Assembly: GCA_016213775.1 (NCBI GenBank)
Contig: JACQZR010000075.1
Location: forward strand, 1 to 64,000
Reading direction: 5' to 3'
DNA from: Acidobacteriota bacterium
GTDB taxonomy: Bacteria > Acidobacteriota > Terriglobia > Bryobacterales > Bryobacteraceae
DNA: 64,000 nt
Under the pieces are notes generated by a model. The model was not told where the DNA came from and did no database searches. It worked only from the letters and a program-made list of their open reading frames with translations. Below are positions 1 to 8,489 of this stretch, piece by piece. The first letter of the stretch is position 1. Each line of letters starts with the position of its first letter. The translations under genes were made by a program, and so were the position numbers.

Positions 1-48
1 GCCCGTGCAACTGACTGTGCATGCCTGCGATGAGATTGGCTTTCAGGA

Positions 49-134
49 GAGCCGGATGCCGGGAAATCCGCTTGTCCGGTTCGACGAGGGGAGAGTGGGT
101 CGCACTCCAGTGTCGCCCGCTCTCCTACTCTACC
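49..134 (+). mobile_element. 3' end of a group II intron (domains V and VI)
   Basis: Positions 49-83 read as a canonical group II intron domain V: an outer stem GAGCCGGA pairing with GTCCGGTTC around an inner stem closed by a GAAA-type loop. It is followed by GAGGGGAGAG...CTCTCCT, a long stem matching domain VI, with an unpaired A near 127, seven or so bases from a likely intron end ACTCTAC at about 133. The intron reads on the plus strand, so its body and any reverse transcriptase/maturase gene would lie to the left, outside the window. It sits downstream of purN in the opposite orientation. Structure class and exact 3' splice site are inferred by eye. Confidence 0.72.
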
Positions 135-210
135 GTGAAACGAGCCACGCCCCAAGCCGGCTCTGCATTCGACCCGGGTGATCGGTTCCCAACGGGCCGG
201 TCATGAGGGG

Positions 211-232
211 TTCATCAGTGTTAATCAGTGGC
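211..232. repeat. Intergenic TTCATCAGTG-type repeat
   Basis: TTCATCAGTG is followed directly by TTAATCAGTGGC. The same phrase recurs between 44389 and 44492 in this window. This style of short repeated ATCxGTG phrase lies only between genes here. Its function is unknown; it lies between the group II intron end and the 3' end of purN. Confidence 0.4.
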
Positions 233-254
233 GGGTCGAGGCAACGCCGCCGCC

Positions 255-854
255 TCACGACGTGACTATCCGCCGCCCATCCAGCCGGAATTTACCCGCT
301 AAAACGATGGACACCGCCTCGGAATAAATGCGGTGTTCCTCAGCCAGAATCCGCGCAGACAAAGTGTCCGGCGTATCCGCATCCAGCACCGGCACCACAG
401 CCTGCAGAATGATCGGCCCGGCGTCGAGCTGCTCATCGACAAAGTGCACCGTGCAGCCGGAAAACTTCACCCCGTGCGAAACCGCCTGGTGCTGCGCATC
501 CAACCCCGGAAACGCCGGCAGCAGCGACGGGTGGATGTTCAGAATCCGCAGCGGATAAGCCCGTACGAACGTCGCGCTCAGCAGCCGCATGTACCCGGCC
601 AGGCAAATCAGATCGACGTTATGTTTGGCCAGTTCCTCCAACAGCAGCCGGTCATAGGATTCACGGTCGAGCCCGCGCGACGGAATCGCCACCGCTGTCA
701 ATCCGAGTTCACGCGCCAGCGCAAGTCCCGGCGCCTCCGGCCGGTTGGAAATCACCACGCCGATCTCGGCCTCAATCCGGCCCTGTGCGACGTTCCTGGC
801 AATAGCTTGAAAGTTCGATCCCCGGCCCGACAGCAGCACCCCCAGCCGTTTCAC
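255..854 (-). CDS. purN: Phosphoribosylglycinamide formyltransferase
   Basis: Cytoplasmic enzyme of de novo purine synthesis that transfers the formyl group of 10-formyltetrahydrofolate to GAR, giving FGAR. The 199-residue product has the usual family length. The nucleotide-binding start LLSGRGSNFQA (residues 7-17) and the catalytic set are present: Asn106 and His108 in LNIHPSLLPAFPG, and Asp144 in DEQLDAGPII. Its ATG overlaps the purM stop by 4 bases, so the two are translationally coupled. No purine genes other than purM are in the window. Identification is firm. Confidence 0.97.
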   Translation of the reverse strand: MKRLGVLLSGRGSNFQAIARNVAQGRIEAEIGVVISNRPEAPGLALARELGLTAVAIPSRGLDRESYDRLLLEELAKHNVDLICLAGYMRLLSATFVRAYPLRILNIHPSLLPAFPGLDAQHQAVSHGVKFSGCTVHFVDEQLDAGPIILQAVVPVLDADTPDTLSARILAEEHRIYSEAVSIVLAGKFRLDGRRIVTS

Positions 855-1903
855 AGATAGACCACCCTCTCCGGCGACCGGCTCTTCACAATGGTGCCGA
901 TCGGGCAGACAGTCTCTTTGCGCTTCCTCAGCAGCTTATCGGCCTTGGCCGCATCCCTGGCGCCCACCACCAGGATCATCCCGATCCCCGTGTTGAACGT
1001 CCGCCGGTAGTCGTTGTCAGGCATGTTGCCGAGCCGCTTCAACATTTGGAAAACCGGTAGTTCCGGCCATGTGCCCAGCATGATCTCCGCGCGAACGCCC
1101 TTAGGCAACACGCGCGGCAGATTGTCCGTGATCCCGCCTCCCGTAATGTGAGCCGCCGCCTTCAACAGGCCCGCATCGTGCAACGCCGCGATCGGCGTCA
1201 GATAGCTGCGGTGGACCTTCAGCAACTCCTCGCCGACGCTGCAGCCGAGCTCCGCCACCGGCGTCGTCACCGAGTAGCCGCCAATCTCAAACAGCAGCTT
1301 GCGAGCCAGCGAATAGCCGTTGGTGTGCAGGCCCGTGGAAGGCAGCCCGAGGAGAACATCGCCCGGCTCCACGCCGGCGCCCGTTAGCATGCGCCGCTTC
1401 TCCACAACGCCGACAATGCACCCCGCAAGATCATACTCGCCTTCGTTGTACATACCCGGCATCTCCGCGGTTTCGCCGCCGATCAGCGCGCAGCCGTTTT
1501 GCTTGCAGGCCTTTGCCATCCCGCTGATCACATCGCGCGCCACGGTGGCATTGAGCTTGCCCACCCCGAAGTAGTCGAGGAAGAACAGAGGCCGCGCCCC
1601 CTGCACCATGATGTCGTTGACGCAGTGGTTCACCAGGTCCTGCCCAACGGTATCGTGCCGGCCTGCCAAAAACGCCACTTTCAGCTTTGTTCCGACGCCG
1701 TCAATCGAGCTCACCAGCACCGGATCCTTCCAGCCATGCAGGTGGTATCCGCCGCCAAAACTGCCAATGCCGGTAAGCACATTCTTGCCGAATGTTGCTT
1801 TCGCCAGTCCCTTGATGTAACCGACGGCACGGTCCGCTTCGTCGATGCTAACTCCGGCGTCCTGATAGCGGACCACAGGTTTGGTGGGCAGTTTCTTCTT
1901 CAT
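851..1903 (-). CDS. purM: Phosphoribosylformylglycinamidine cyclo-ligase (AIR synthetase)
   Basis: Fifth step of purine synthesis: ATP-dependent closure of the imidazole ring from FGAM to AIR. The 350-residue protein carries the family signatures: the glycine-rich N-terminal segment IGSFGGGYHL, SSIDGVGTKLKVA, the GGETAEMPGMY motif, KVHRSYLTPI and GGGITDNLPRVLP. It is the first gene of a purM-purN operon (ATGA overlap). The start ATG lies 34 bp from the divergent amidohydrolase gene, and an AT-rich element in that gap could serve both directions. Note that purN and purM normally catalyse non-adjacent steps but are commonly paired. Confidence 0.97.
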   Translation of the reverse strand: MKKKLPTKPVVRYQDAGVSIDEADRAVGYIKGLAKATFGKNVLTGIGSFGGGYHLHGWKDPVLVSSIDGVGTKLKVAFLAGRHDTVGQDLVNHCVNDIMVQGARPLFFLDYFGVGKLNATVARDVISGMAKACKQNGCALIGGETAEMPGMYNEGEYDLAGCIVGVVEKRRMLTGAGVEPGDVLLGLPSTGLHTNGYSLARKLLFEIGGYSVTTPVAELGCSVGEELLKVHRSYLTPIAALHDAGLLKAAAHITGGGITDNLPRVLPKGVRAEIMLGTWPELPVFQMLKRLGNMPDNDYRRTFNTGIGMILVVGARDAAKADKLLRKRKETVCPIGTIVKSRSPERVVYL

Positions 1904-1917
1904 CCTGGCAGAACTTC

Positions 1918-1924
1918 TATAATA
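1918..1924. promoter_or_regulatory. Possible shared -10 element between purM and the amidohydrolase operon
   Basis: The only AT-rich stretch in the 34-bp divergent gap reads TATAATA on the plus strand and TATTATA on the minus strand, so it resembles a -10 box both ways. No good -35 hexamer is visible for either direction. The leader for the plus-strand gene would be very short. Confidence 0.35.
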
Positions 1925-1937
1925 CAGGGATCACCTT

Positions 1938-3299
1938 ATGAAATACCGCATTCGGTTTGCGAGTGTGTTCGCACTCTTGGCCGTCGCCATTTGTGCAAAG
2001 GCCGAGACGCCTTCCGTCATTGCAATCAAGGATGCCCGCATCGTTCCCGTGAGCGGTCCGGTCATCCCCAAGGGAACCGTCGTCGTTCGCAACGGGCTGA
2101 TCGAAGCAGCAGGAGCTTCGGTCCCGACGCCCTCGGACGCGTGGGTTGTCGACGGCCAGGGCCTCACCGTCTACCCCGGATTGATCGACGCGTTGAGCAC
2201 TTGGGGAATCCCCAACGCCAGTGCGATTGAGTCCAGTTCTCCCAGTCGCCGGGGCGGCTTCACCCCTCCTGATTTCCCGCCCGCGCCTTCCACACCGGCC
2301 GCTGCGCCAGGGCCCATCGCACGCGGTCCGGAAGACCGGCCTTCCAACACCAGCTATCTCCTCGCCGCCGATCAGGTCTCGCCCGCTGACCGTCGCGTGG
2401 AAACGGCGCGCGCCGCCGGATTCACAGGCGCCGCAACGTTTCCTACTCGCGGCATCTTCGCGGGCCAGGGAGTCTTCCTCAACCTTGCCGGGCAGCGGGC
2501 TGGGAACATGGTCGTCCAATCGCCGGCCGGCCTTTTCCTCACTGTTCGGACTGCGGCCTTCGGCGGGGGCTTTCCCAATTCGTTGATGGGCGCGATCGCT
2601 TATATCCGTCAGATCTACCTGGACGCCGATCAGTACAAGACCGCGAAAGAAATCTACGCCGCGCATCCACTCGGCAACAAGCGGCCCGATTACGACAAGA
2701 CGCTGGAAGGCGTTCTGGCAGCGCCGCGCGTGATGATGCCCGCCACGAATCCGAAAGAGATCGAGCGCATGCTCAAACTGGGCCACGAGTTGAAACTCAA
2801 GACCGTGCTCTACGGGGTGGAGGAAGGCTACCGGGCCGTCGATCTGCTCAAAAAACACAATGCCAGCGTGCTCGTGAACCTCAAGTGGCCGGCGCCTTCG
2901 CGTGAAGCGGACTCCGAGGCCACCGACAGCCTTCGCGTGCTGGAGATGCGCGACAAAGCGCCGTCCACTCCGGCCGCGCTCGCCAAAGCCGGAATCAAGT
3001 TTGCCCTTTATGCAGGCGCGCTCGACCGCCCGCAGGATGCCGCCCGCGCCGTCAAACGCGCCATGGATGCCGGCCTCTCCGCGGAAGATGCCATCCGCGC
3101 GCTCACGCTCAGCGCGGCGGAGATCTACGGTGTCGCCGATCGGCTCGGCAGCATCGACAAAGGCAAGATCGCGAACCTCGTCGTCACCAAAGGCGACCTG
3201 TTCCAGAGCGGCACCGAAATCAAATTCGTCCTCGTCGATGGCGTGAAATACGAGCCGGCCCCGGAAGCGCCGCCGGCATCCCCGGAGGCAACCCAATGA
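1938..3299 (+). CDS. Exported amidohydrolase-fold protein lacking the metal ligands (first of three)
   Basis: 453-residue protein with a signal peptide (ATG at 1938, hydrophobic stretch ending CAKA) and the overall plan of imidazolonepropionase-like amidohydrolases: an N-terminal beta-sandwich half (IKDARIVPVSG...GTVVVRNGLI), the barrel lead-in YPGLIDAL, and the C-terminal AAEIYGVADRLGSIDKGKIANLVV segment that rebuilds the sandwich. The HxH metal motif that should follow PGLID is absent (ALSTWG), and the late Asp region is FALYAGAL, so classical metal-dependent hydrolysis is unlikely. A Pro/Ala-rich insert lies at residues 105-135. The stop overlaps the next start (ATGA), pointing to a role alongside the intact paralogue. 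Confidence 0.85.
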   Translation: MKYRIRFASVFALLAVAICAKAETPSVIAIKDARIVPVSGPVIPKGTVVVRNGLIEAAGASVPTPSDAWVVDGQGLTVYPGLIDALSTWGIPNASAIESSSPSRRGGFTPPDFPPAPSTPAAAPGPIARGPEDRPSNTSYLLAADQVSPADRRVETARAAGFTGAATFPTRGIFAGQGVFLNLAGQRAGNMVVQSPAGLFLTVRTAAFGGGFPNSLMGAIAYIRQIYLDADQYKTAKEIYAAHPLGNKRPDYDKTLEGVLAAPRVMMPATNPKEIERMLKLGHELKLKTVLYGVEEGYRAVDLLKKHNASVLVNLKWPAPSREADSEATDSLRVLEMRDKAPSTPAALAKAGIKFALYAGALDRPQDAARAVKRAMDAGLSAEDAIRALTLSAAEIYGVADRLGSIDKGKIANLVVTKGDLFQSGTEIKFVLVDGVKYEPAPEAPPASPEATQ

Positions 3300-4663
3300 A
3301 ATCCATCTTCCTCGCATTGCTGGCAGGCGTCCTTTCCATCGCCTCCGCGCAGACCATCGTGATTCAAAACGCCACCGTGCTTACCATCACGAAAGGCACC
3401 CTCAAAGGCTCCGTAGTGATAAAGGACGGCAAGATCCTCGAAGTGGGCGAGAAAGTCCTGGTGCCTCCAGGAGCGCAGGTCATCGACGCCGGCGGCCAGT
3501 ATCTGATGCCCGGCATCATCGACGCCCACTCGCACATCGCGGCGGACTCCATCAATGAAGGCTCCATGTCGGTCTCGTCGATGGTGGGCATTGAAGATGT
3601 GCTCGATCCCGAGGCCATCGCGATCTTTCGCGCTCTTGCCGGCGGCGTCACCACCGCCAACATCCTGCACGGCTCGGCGAATGCCATCGGCGGCAAGTGC
3701 CTGGTGATCAAGACTCGCTGGGGCAAGGACACCGAGGGAATCAAGTTTGAAGGCGCCAAGCCGGGCATCAAGTTCGCCCTCGGCGAGAATCCCAAACGCC
3801 AGGGTATGGCCACCACGCAAGGCACCGGACGGCGCGGCGCCGCCGATACATCGAACCTCCGTTATCCCGGCACGCGCATGGGCGTGGAAGACGTCATTCG
3901 CCAGGCATTCACAGAAGCCAAACAGTATCAGGCGACCTGGAAGGATTACGAAGCCCGCAAGGCCAAGGGGGAAACGGTGATCCCGCCGAAGCGCGACCTC
4001 AAGCTCGAACCGCTCGTCGAGATCCTCGAAGGCAAGCGCCTTGTTCACGCGCACTGCTATCGGGCCGACGAAATCCTCATGCTGCTCCGCGTCGCCGATG
4101 ACTTCGGCTTCAAGATCAAAACGCTGCAGCACGTGCTCGAAGGCTACAAGGTGGCCAAGGAGATCGCCGCGCATGGAGCCGGAGCCTCCACGTTCAGTGA
4201 CTGGTGGGCCTACAAAGTGGAAGCCTACGACGCGATCCCCTACAACGCTGCGGTCATGGTGAAGAAGGGTGTTCTGGTCTCGCTCAACTCCGACGACGCC
4301 GAACTGATGCGCCGCCTCAACACCGAGGCGGGCAAGACCGTCAAGTACGGCGGGCTCACGGAAACGGAAGCGCTCTCGCTCATCACCATCAATCCTGCCA
4401 AACAGCTCGACATCGACAACCGCGTAGGCTCCATTGAAGTCGGCAAGGATGCCGACCTCGTGCTCTACGACAAGCATCCACTGTCCACCTTCGCCAAAGT
4501 GCAGAAGGTGATGATCGACGGCACCGTTTACTTCGACCGCGACAAAGACGTGAGCGACCGTGATCAGAAACAGCTCCGCAAGAAGCAGTTGATCGAGAAG
4601 GAAAAGCAGAATCAGCCGCAGCAGAAAAAGGGCTTCGCTGGCGGTGCACGGAGGCCTGCATGA
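3296..4663 (+). CDS. Exported metal-dependent amidohydrolase (catalytic member of the trio)
   Basis: 455-residue imidazolonepropionase/amidohydrolase-family enzyme with a signal peptide (MKSIFLALLAGVLSIASAQ). It keeps the full metal-binding set seen in the family: His78 and His80 in IIDAHSHIA, the HAH pair at 251/253, His279 in LQHVLEGYK and Asp333 in LNSDDAE. The likely substrate is a cyclic amide, dipeptide or related C-N bond, but it cannot be named from sequence. It is the middle gene of three paralogues joined by ATGA overlaps at both ends and is the only one with a complete active site. A lysine-rich tail follows residue 425. Confidence 0.9.
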   Translation: MKSIFLALLAGVLSIASAQTIVIQNATVLTITKGTLKGSVVIKDGKILEVGEKVLVPPGAQVIDAGGQYLMPGIIDAHSHIAADSINEGSMSVSSMVGIEDVLDPEAIAIFRALAGGVTTANILHGSANAIGGKCLVIKTRWGKDTEGIKFEGAKPGIKFALGENPKRQGMATTQGTGRRGAADTSNLRYPGTRMGVEDVIRQAFTEAKQYQATWKDYEARKAKGETVIPPKRDLKLEPLVEILEGKRLVHAHCYRADEILMLLRVADDFGFKIKTLQHVLEGYKVAKEIAAHGAGASTFSDWWAYKVEAYDAIPYNAAVMVKKGVLVSLNSDDAELMRRLNTEAGKTVKYGGLTETEALSLITINPAKQLDIDNRVGSIEVGKDADLVLYDKHPLSTFAKVQKVMIDGTVYFDRDKDVSDRDQKQLRKKQLIEKEKQNQPQQKKGFAGGARRPA

Positions 4664-5928
4664 GATTCCTTCTGACCCTGTTGTTCGCCTCCGGCTTGGC
4701 GTTGGCCGGAACCAATGATTCGTTCCTCATCCGCGGCGCCACCGTCTTTCCCGTCACCGGACCCAAGGTGGAAGGAGCATCGCTGCTGGTGATCGATGGC
4801 AAGATCGCCGAGCTCGGCACTAAGGTCACGCCGCCCAAGGGCATCAAGATCATCGAGGGCAAGGGACTTTCCGTCTATCCCGGCATGATCGACTCGGCCA
4901 CCGAAGCGGGCTTGAGCGAGATCTCGTCGGTGCGCGAAACCTCCGACGTGAGCGAATTGGGCGACTTCAAACCGCAACTGCGCGCGGCGGTCGCTGTCAA
5001 CCCAGCGAGCGAGCACATCCCCGTCATCCGCGCCAACGGGATCACTTCCGTGATGGTCATGCCCGGCGGCGGCATCATTGCCGGTCAGGCCGGTCTGATG
5101 CACACCGACGGTTGGACCTGGGAAGAGATGCTCATCCGTCGCGGCGCCGCCATGGTGATGCTGTTCCCGACGTTGACACCCGGTTTCGGAGGTGGTGCCG
5201 GTGGATTCGGCCGCGCAGTGGGTGGCACGGATGCGCGCCGTACCTACGAACGCCGCATCAGGCTGCTCAAGGACTACATGGAATCGGCCCGCCGTTATCA
5301 GAAGGCCAAAGCCGCCGCTGCCGCGGGCTTCAAAACCGACCTCGCCCTCGAAGCCATGCTCCCGGTGCTCGATCGCAAGGTCCCGCTCATGATCACCGCG
5401 CAGCGCGAAGCCGCCATCAAGGACGCCGTCAAGTGGGCCGACCAGGAGCGAGTGCGCATCGTCATCGCCGGCATCCGCAAGCCGGGCGCCACGCTGGCGG
5501 ACCTCAAGGCCAAGAACATCCCCGTGATTCTTCCTCCGACGCAAGCGCTGCCGCTCGAAGAGGACGACCCGTATGACCAGGCGTTCACGTTGCCGAACGA
5601 AGTCTACAAAGCGGGCGTCAAGTTCGCCTTCGGAACCTTCGCCAACCAGTTCTCCCGCAACATCCCTTACCAGGCTGGTACCGCGGTGGGCTATGGGCTT
5701 CCGTATGAAGAAGCACTCAAGGCCGTTACCATCAACCCTGCCGAGATCTGGGGCGTCGGTGATTCCATCGGATCCATCGAAAAAGGCAAATGGGCCGACA
5801 TTGTTGTCACCAACGGCGACCTTCTGGAAGTCCGCACCGAAGTGAAGAAGATGTTCGTCAAGGGCAAAGAAGTAGACGTCGAGAGCAAGCACACAAGGCT
5901 CTACAAAAAGTACCTCGCGCGTCCCTGA
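4660..5928 (+). CDS. Exported amidohydrolase-fold protein lacking the metal ligands (third of three)
   Basis: 422-residue paralogue of the two upstream proteins, with a signal peptide (MRFLLTLLFASGLALAG). The fold markers are present (IRGATVFPVTGPKVEGASLLVIDGKI; YPGMIDSATEAG; NPAEIWGVGDSIGSIEKGKWADIVV), but the HxH after PGMID is replaced by SATEAG and the late Asp by a FAFGTFANQF segment. The loss is parallel to that in the first gene, so the pair of degenerate paralogues flanks an active one. They may be structural partners in a hetero-oligomer or have a non-hydrolytic binding role; this is inference. The stop lies 9 bp from the convergent end of serS. Confidence 0.85.
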   Translation: MRFLLTLLFASGLALAGTNDSFLIRGATVFPVTGPKVEGASLLVIDGKIAELGTKVTPPKGIKIIEGKGLSVYPGMIDSATEAGLSEISSVRETSDVSELGDFKPQLRAAVAVNPASEHIPVIRANGITSVMVMPGGGIIAGQAGLMHTDGWTWEEMLIRRGAAMVMLFPTLTPGFGGGAGGFGRAVGGTDARRTYERRIRLLKDYMESARRYQKAKAAAAAGFKTDLALEAMLPVLDRKVPLMITAQREAAIKDAVKWADQERVRIVIAGIRKPGATLADLKAKNIPVILPPTQALPLEEDDPYDQAFTLPNEVYKAGVKFAFGTFANQFSRNIPYQAGTAVGYGLPYEEALKAVTINPAEIWGVGDSIGSIEKGKWADIVVTNGDLLEVRTEVKKMFVKGKEVDVESKHTRLYKKYLARP

Positions 5929-5937
5929 GTCCGCCGC

Positions 5938-7218
5938 TTACTTCAGCTCGGCCTGTGGTGTGATCCGTTCGGCGTTCAGATAAGGACGCAGCACCTCGGG
6001 GACGACCACGCTCCCATCTTTTTGCTGGTAGTTTTCGACGATGGCAACCCAGGTGCGGCCGACCGCGAGCCCACTTCCGTTCAGGGTGTGTGCGGGGTCT
6101 GTCTTCTTGCCGCTCTTGCAGCGGATGCCGGCGCGGCGAGCCTGGAACGCTTCGAAATGGGAGCAGGAGGAGATTTCGCGGAAGTCGTTCTGACCCGGCA
6201 GCCAGACTTCGATGTCGTAAGTCTTGGCGGAGGCAAAGCCCATATCGCCAGTACAGAGGACAATCGTGCGGAAGGCGAGACCGAGGCGTTTGAGGATGTC
6301 CTCGGCGTCGGCGGTAAGCTTCTCCAATTCATCGAAACTCTGTTCCGGCCGGGTGAACTTGACGAGTTCCACTTTCTGGAACTGATGCTGTCGAATGATG
6401 CCGCGAACGTCTTTGCCATAGGATCCGGCCTCGCTGCGGAAACACGGAGTATAGGCGCAGAGGCAAATGGGGAGCTTCTCGGCATCGAGCGTCTCGTCGC
6501 GGAAGAGATTGGTGACCGGGACTTCCGCGGTGGGGGCAAGCCAGAAATCGAAGTTCTCGCACTTGAACGAATCAGCGGCGAACTTGGGGAGCTGGCCGGT
6601 GCCGTACATGCTGGCGGAGTTGATCAGGAACGGCGGCAGCACCTCCGTGTAACCGTGCTCGCGCGTGTGCACGTCGAGCATGAAGTTGATGAGCGCTCGT
6701 TCCAGGCGCGCGCCCACGCCCCAGTAAACCGCGAAGCGGGCGCCGGTGACTTTGGCGGCGCGTTCAAAATCGAGTATGCCGAGCTCCGGACCGAGATCCC
6801 AATGCGCCTTGGGAGCGAAATCGAAAACCGGAGCAGTGCCGTGGCGGCGCACTTCGACGTTGTCTTCTGCGCTCTTACCCACAGGAACGGATTCGTGCGG
6901 CAGGTTGGGGATGCCGGCCATCAGAGAGCGAAACTCTTCATCGAGTAATTTGACCTGCTCTTCGAGCTGTGAGATGCTGTCGCCGATGCCGCGGACTTTG
7001 GCTTGCTGCCCGGCAGTATCAGCGCCGGCCTTTTTGAGCTTGCTGATCTCCATGCTTTCGGAGTTGCGCTGGGCGCGGAGGGATTCGGTTTCGGTGAGCG
7101 CCGAGCGGCGGCGCGAATCGAGGTCGCGAAACTGCGTCAAGTCGAGCGTCAACCCTCGAGTGGCCAGGCGTTCCGCGATGGCGTCGAGGTTATTGCGGAA
7201 GTAAGAAAAATCGTGCAT
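5938..7218 (-). CDS. serS: Seryl-tRNA synthetase
   Basis: Class II aminoacyl-tRNA synthetase charging tRNA-Ser (and tRNA-Sec where present). The 426 residues match the family length. The N-terminal antiparallel coiled-coil arm that holds the tRNA variable loop spans about residues 30-105 ([18 protein letters not shown]...[13 protein letters not shown]). Class II motif 2 is [21 protein letters not shown]-like (about 255-275) and motif 3 is [19 protein letters not shown] (about 385-403). The start is 6 bp downstream of the Fic-family gene, so serS is probably read from the same transcript or has an internal promoter inside that gene. No clear Shine-Dalgarno precedes the ATG. Confidence 0.97.
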   Translation of the reverse strand: MHDFSYFRNNLDAIAERLATRGLTLDLTQFRDLDSRRRSALTETESLRAQRNSESMEISKLKKAGADTAGQQAKVRGIGDSISQLEEQVKLLDEEFRSLMAGIPNLPHESVPVGKSAEDNVEVRRHGTAPVFDFAPKAHWDLGPELGILDFERAAKVTGARFAVYWGVGARLERALINFMLDVHTREHGYTEVLPPFLINSASMYGTGQLPKFAADSFKCENFDFWLAPTAEVPVTNLFRDETLDAEKLPICLCAYTPCFRSEAGSYGKDVRGIIRQHQFQKVELVKFTRPEQSFDELEKLTADAEDILKRLGLAFRTIVLCTGDMGFASAKTYDIEVWLPGQNDFREISSCSHFEAFQARRAGIRCKSGKKTDPAHTLNGSGLAVGRTWVAIVENYQQKDGSVVVPEVLRPYLNAERITPQAELK

Positions 7219-7224
7219 GGGGAC

Positions 7225-8304
7225 TTATTTATTGTAGCGGGCGGCGGCCCGAGGGCTCGCAGTGCGCGTGCGAATCCAGCGTGCGCCGCGGCCACGGCCC
7301 GTGAGGCGCACCTTGCCGCCATCCTTGAGTTCGGTGAGCACGCGCTTGGCGAGTTGCGGACTGACGGAAGGGTGTTGCGCGCATACATCGGCCAGCGTGA
7401 ACTCGCCGATTTGATCGAGGATGCCGCGGCGTAGCAGATCGGTCTTGGCGGGGCGAGCGGCGGCCTCAACGACGTGGCGGTCCCATTCCTGGTAGGCCTC
7501 GCGGAGAACGGCGAGGAACAGGTTCCACCAGGGGAGGATTTCGTTCTTGCCCTGGTGCCAGCGCGAGGAGCACTGGTGGAGAATCAGGTAGTAGTCGCTC
7601 TTACGTTCTTCCACTACGCGCTCCAGGCTGACGTAGCGGGCCACCTGAAACCCATGAGTCTCCAGCAGCAGTGTGGTGAGGAGGCGCGAGACGCGGCCAT
7701 TGCCGTCCCGAAACGGGTGGATGCAGAGCATGTCGAAAACGAAAGTGGCGATGATGAGCAGGGGCGGGATCTGCTGGTCGCGGCAGGCCTGCTGGTAGTT
7801 GCGGCAGAGGCGCTCGATTTCCGATGGCGTTTCCTTGGCGGCGGTGGGCGTGAAGCGGATCTTCCTGTCGCCGCCTGGAAGAATCTCAATGATTTCGTTG
7901 TTGTGGGCCTTGAACTGACCCGCATCGCCGCACATGCCACCCTGCGTGTAGGCATGGAGGCGAAGCAGCGTAGCGGGTTCGATGGGGACGGGGTGTTTGC
8001 GGCTGAAGATCCAGTCGAGCGCGCGGCGGTATCCGGCAAGCTCTTCCTCGGAACGGTCGCGAGGCTTGGAACGCTGCAAGACAACGGGGCGCAGGCGCTC
8101 CCGTTCCACGGTGACACCTTCAATCCGGTTGGAGGATTCGACGCTATGGATGATGGCGCGCTCGCGGAGGACTTCCAGGACTTCGGGTTTTTGTGCCACC
8201 CAAAGATCCTGTTTGCCGCGGAGTTCCATGCAGGAGCCGAGGAGCCAGCTTGTAGAGAGCGGGACGTTGAGAGTGGCGATTTTAGCGGGGTCAAGTGTGA
8301 GCAT
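7225..8304 (-). CDS. Fic-domain AMP-transferase with N-terminal inhibitory motif
   Basis: Fic proteins transfer AMP (or a related nucleotide moiety) to target hydroxyls. The core motif HPFRDGNGR is at residues 196-204, intact for catalysis (His base, Asp for metal, NGR for phosphates). An inhibitory motif of the form SxxxEG (Ser58-Glu62-Gly63, in SSNRIEG) lies N-terminal to the core, so the enzyme is expected to be held inactive by its own glutamate (class II Fic). A C-terminal winged-helix-like tail (residues ~300-359, basic) could bind DNA. Start chosen at the ATG 8304; an in-frame TTG at 8364 lies inside an upstream repeat and has no ribosome site. It ends 6 bp before serS. Confidence 0.9.
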   Translation of the reverse strand: MLTLDPAKIATLNVPLSTSWLLGSCMELRGKQDLWVAQKPEVLEVLRERAIIHSVESSNRIEGVTVERERLRPVVLQRSKPRDRSEEELAGYRRALDWIFSRKHPVPIEPATLLRLHAYTQGGMCGDAGQFKAHNNEIIEILPGGDRKIRFTPTAAKETPSEIERLCRNYQQACRDQQIPPLLIIATFVFDMLCIHPFRDGNGRVSRLLTTLLLETHGFQVARYVSLERVVEERKSDYYLILHQCSSRWHQGKNEILPWWNLFLAVLREAYQEWDRHVVEAAARPAKTDLLRRGILDQIGEFTLADVCAQHPSVSPQLAKRVLTELKDGGKVRLTGRGRGARWIRTRTASPRAAARYNK

Positions 8305-8324
8305 GGGAGAACTTCCAACTTCAG

Positions 8325-8438
8325 TGTAGCCTAAAAATAGCCAATTCGCATCAGCAGTAGCCAATTGCGGCCGGGCGAGGAATACCTGAGACTGTAGCCT
8401 ATTAATAGCTTATTCCGTGCGGGAGTAGCCAATTCGCC
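8325..8438. promoter_or_regulatory. Duplicated operator-like repeat upstream of the Fic gene
   Basis: Two imperfect 46-bp units, 8325-8370 and 8393-8438, are repeated with a 68-bp period. Each begins TGTAGCCTA, has an inner A/T-rich TAGC segment and ends AGTAGCCAATT. The nine-base phrase TAGCCAATT occurs three times, with a diverged fourth copy. The array fills the gap between the Fic gene (minus) and the lactonase gene (plus) and overlaps the spurious upstream extension of the Fic frame. Multiple spaced copies suggest binding sites for a regulator, possibly the Fic protein's own C-terminal winged-helix-like tail. Function is inferred. Confidence 0.5.
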
Positions 8439-8489
8439 GCGGCGTGCGGACTTGCACTGGTGATCGCCTTTGCGATTACTATAGTCGCG

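Noticed and set aside
1917-3317. Long open frame on the minus strand opposite the first amidohydrolase
   Set aside because: It is rich in Arg, Gly and Asp, shows no family motif and lies fully antisense to a clear gene; such frames are common in GC-rich DNA. The same applies at 3125-4477, 4612-5892 and 48777-50642.
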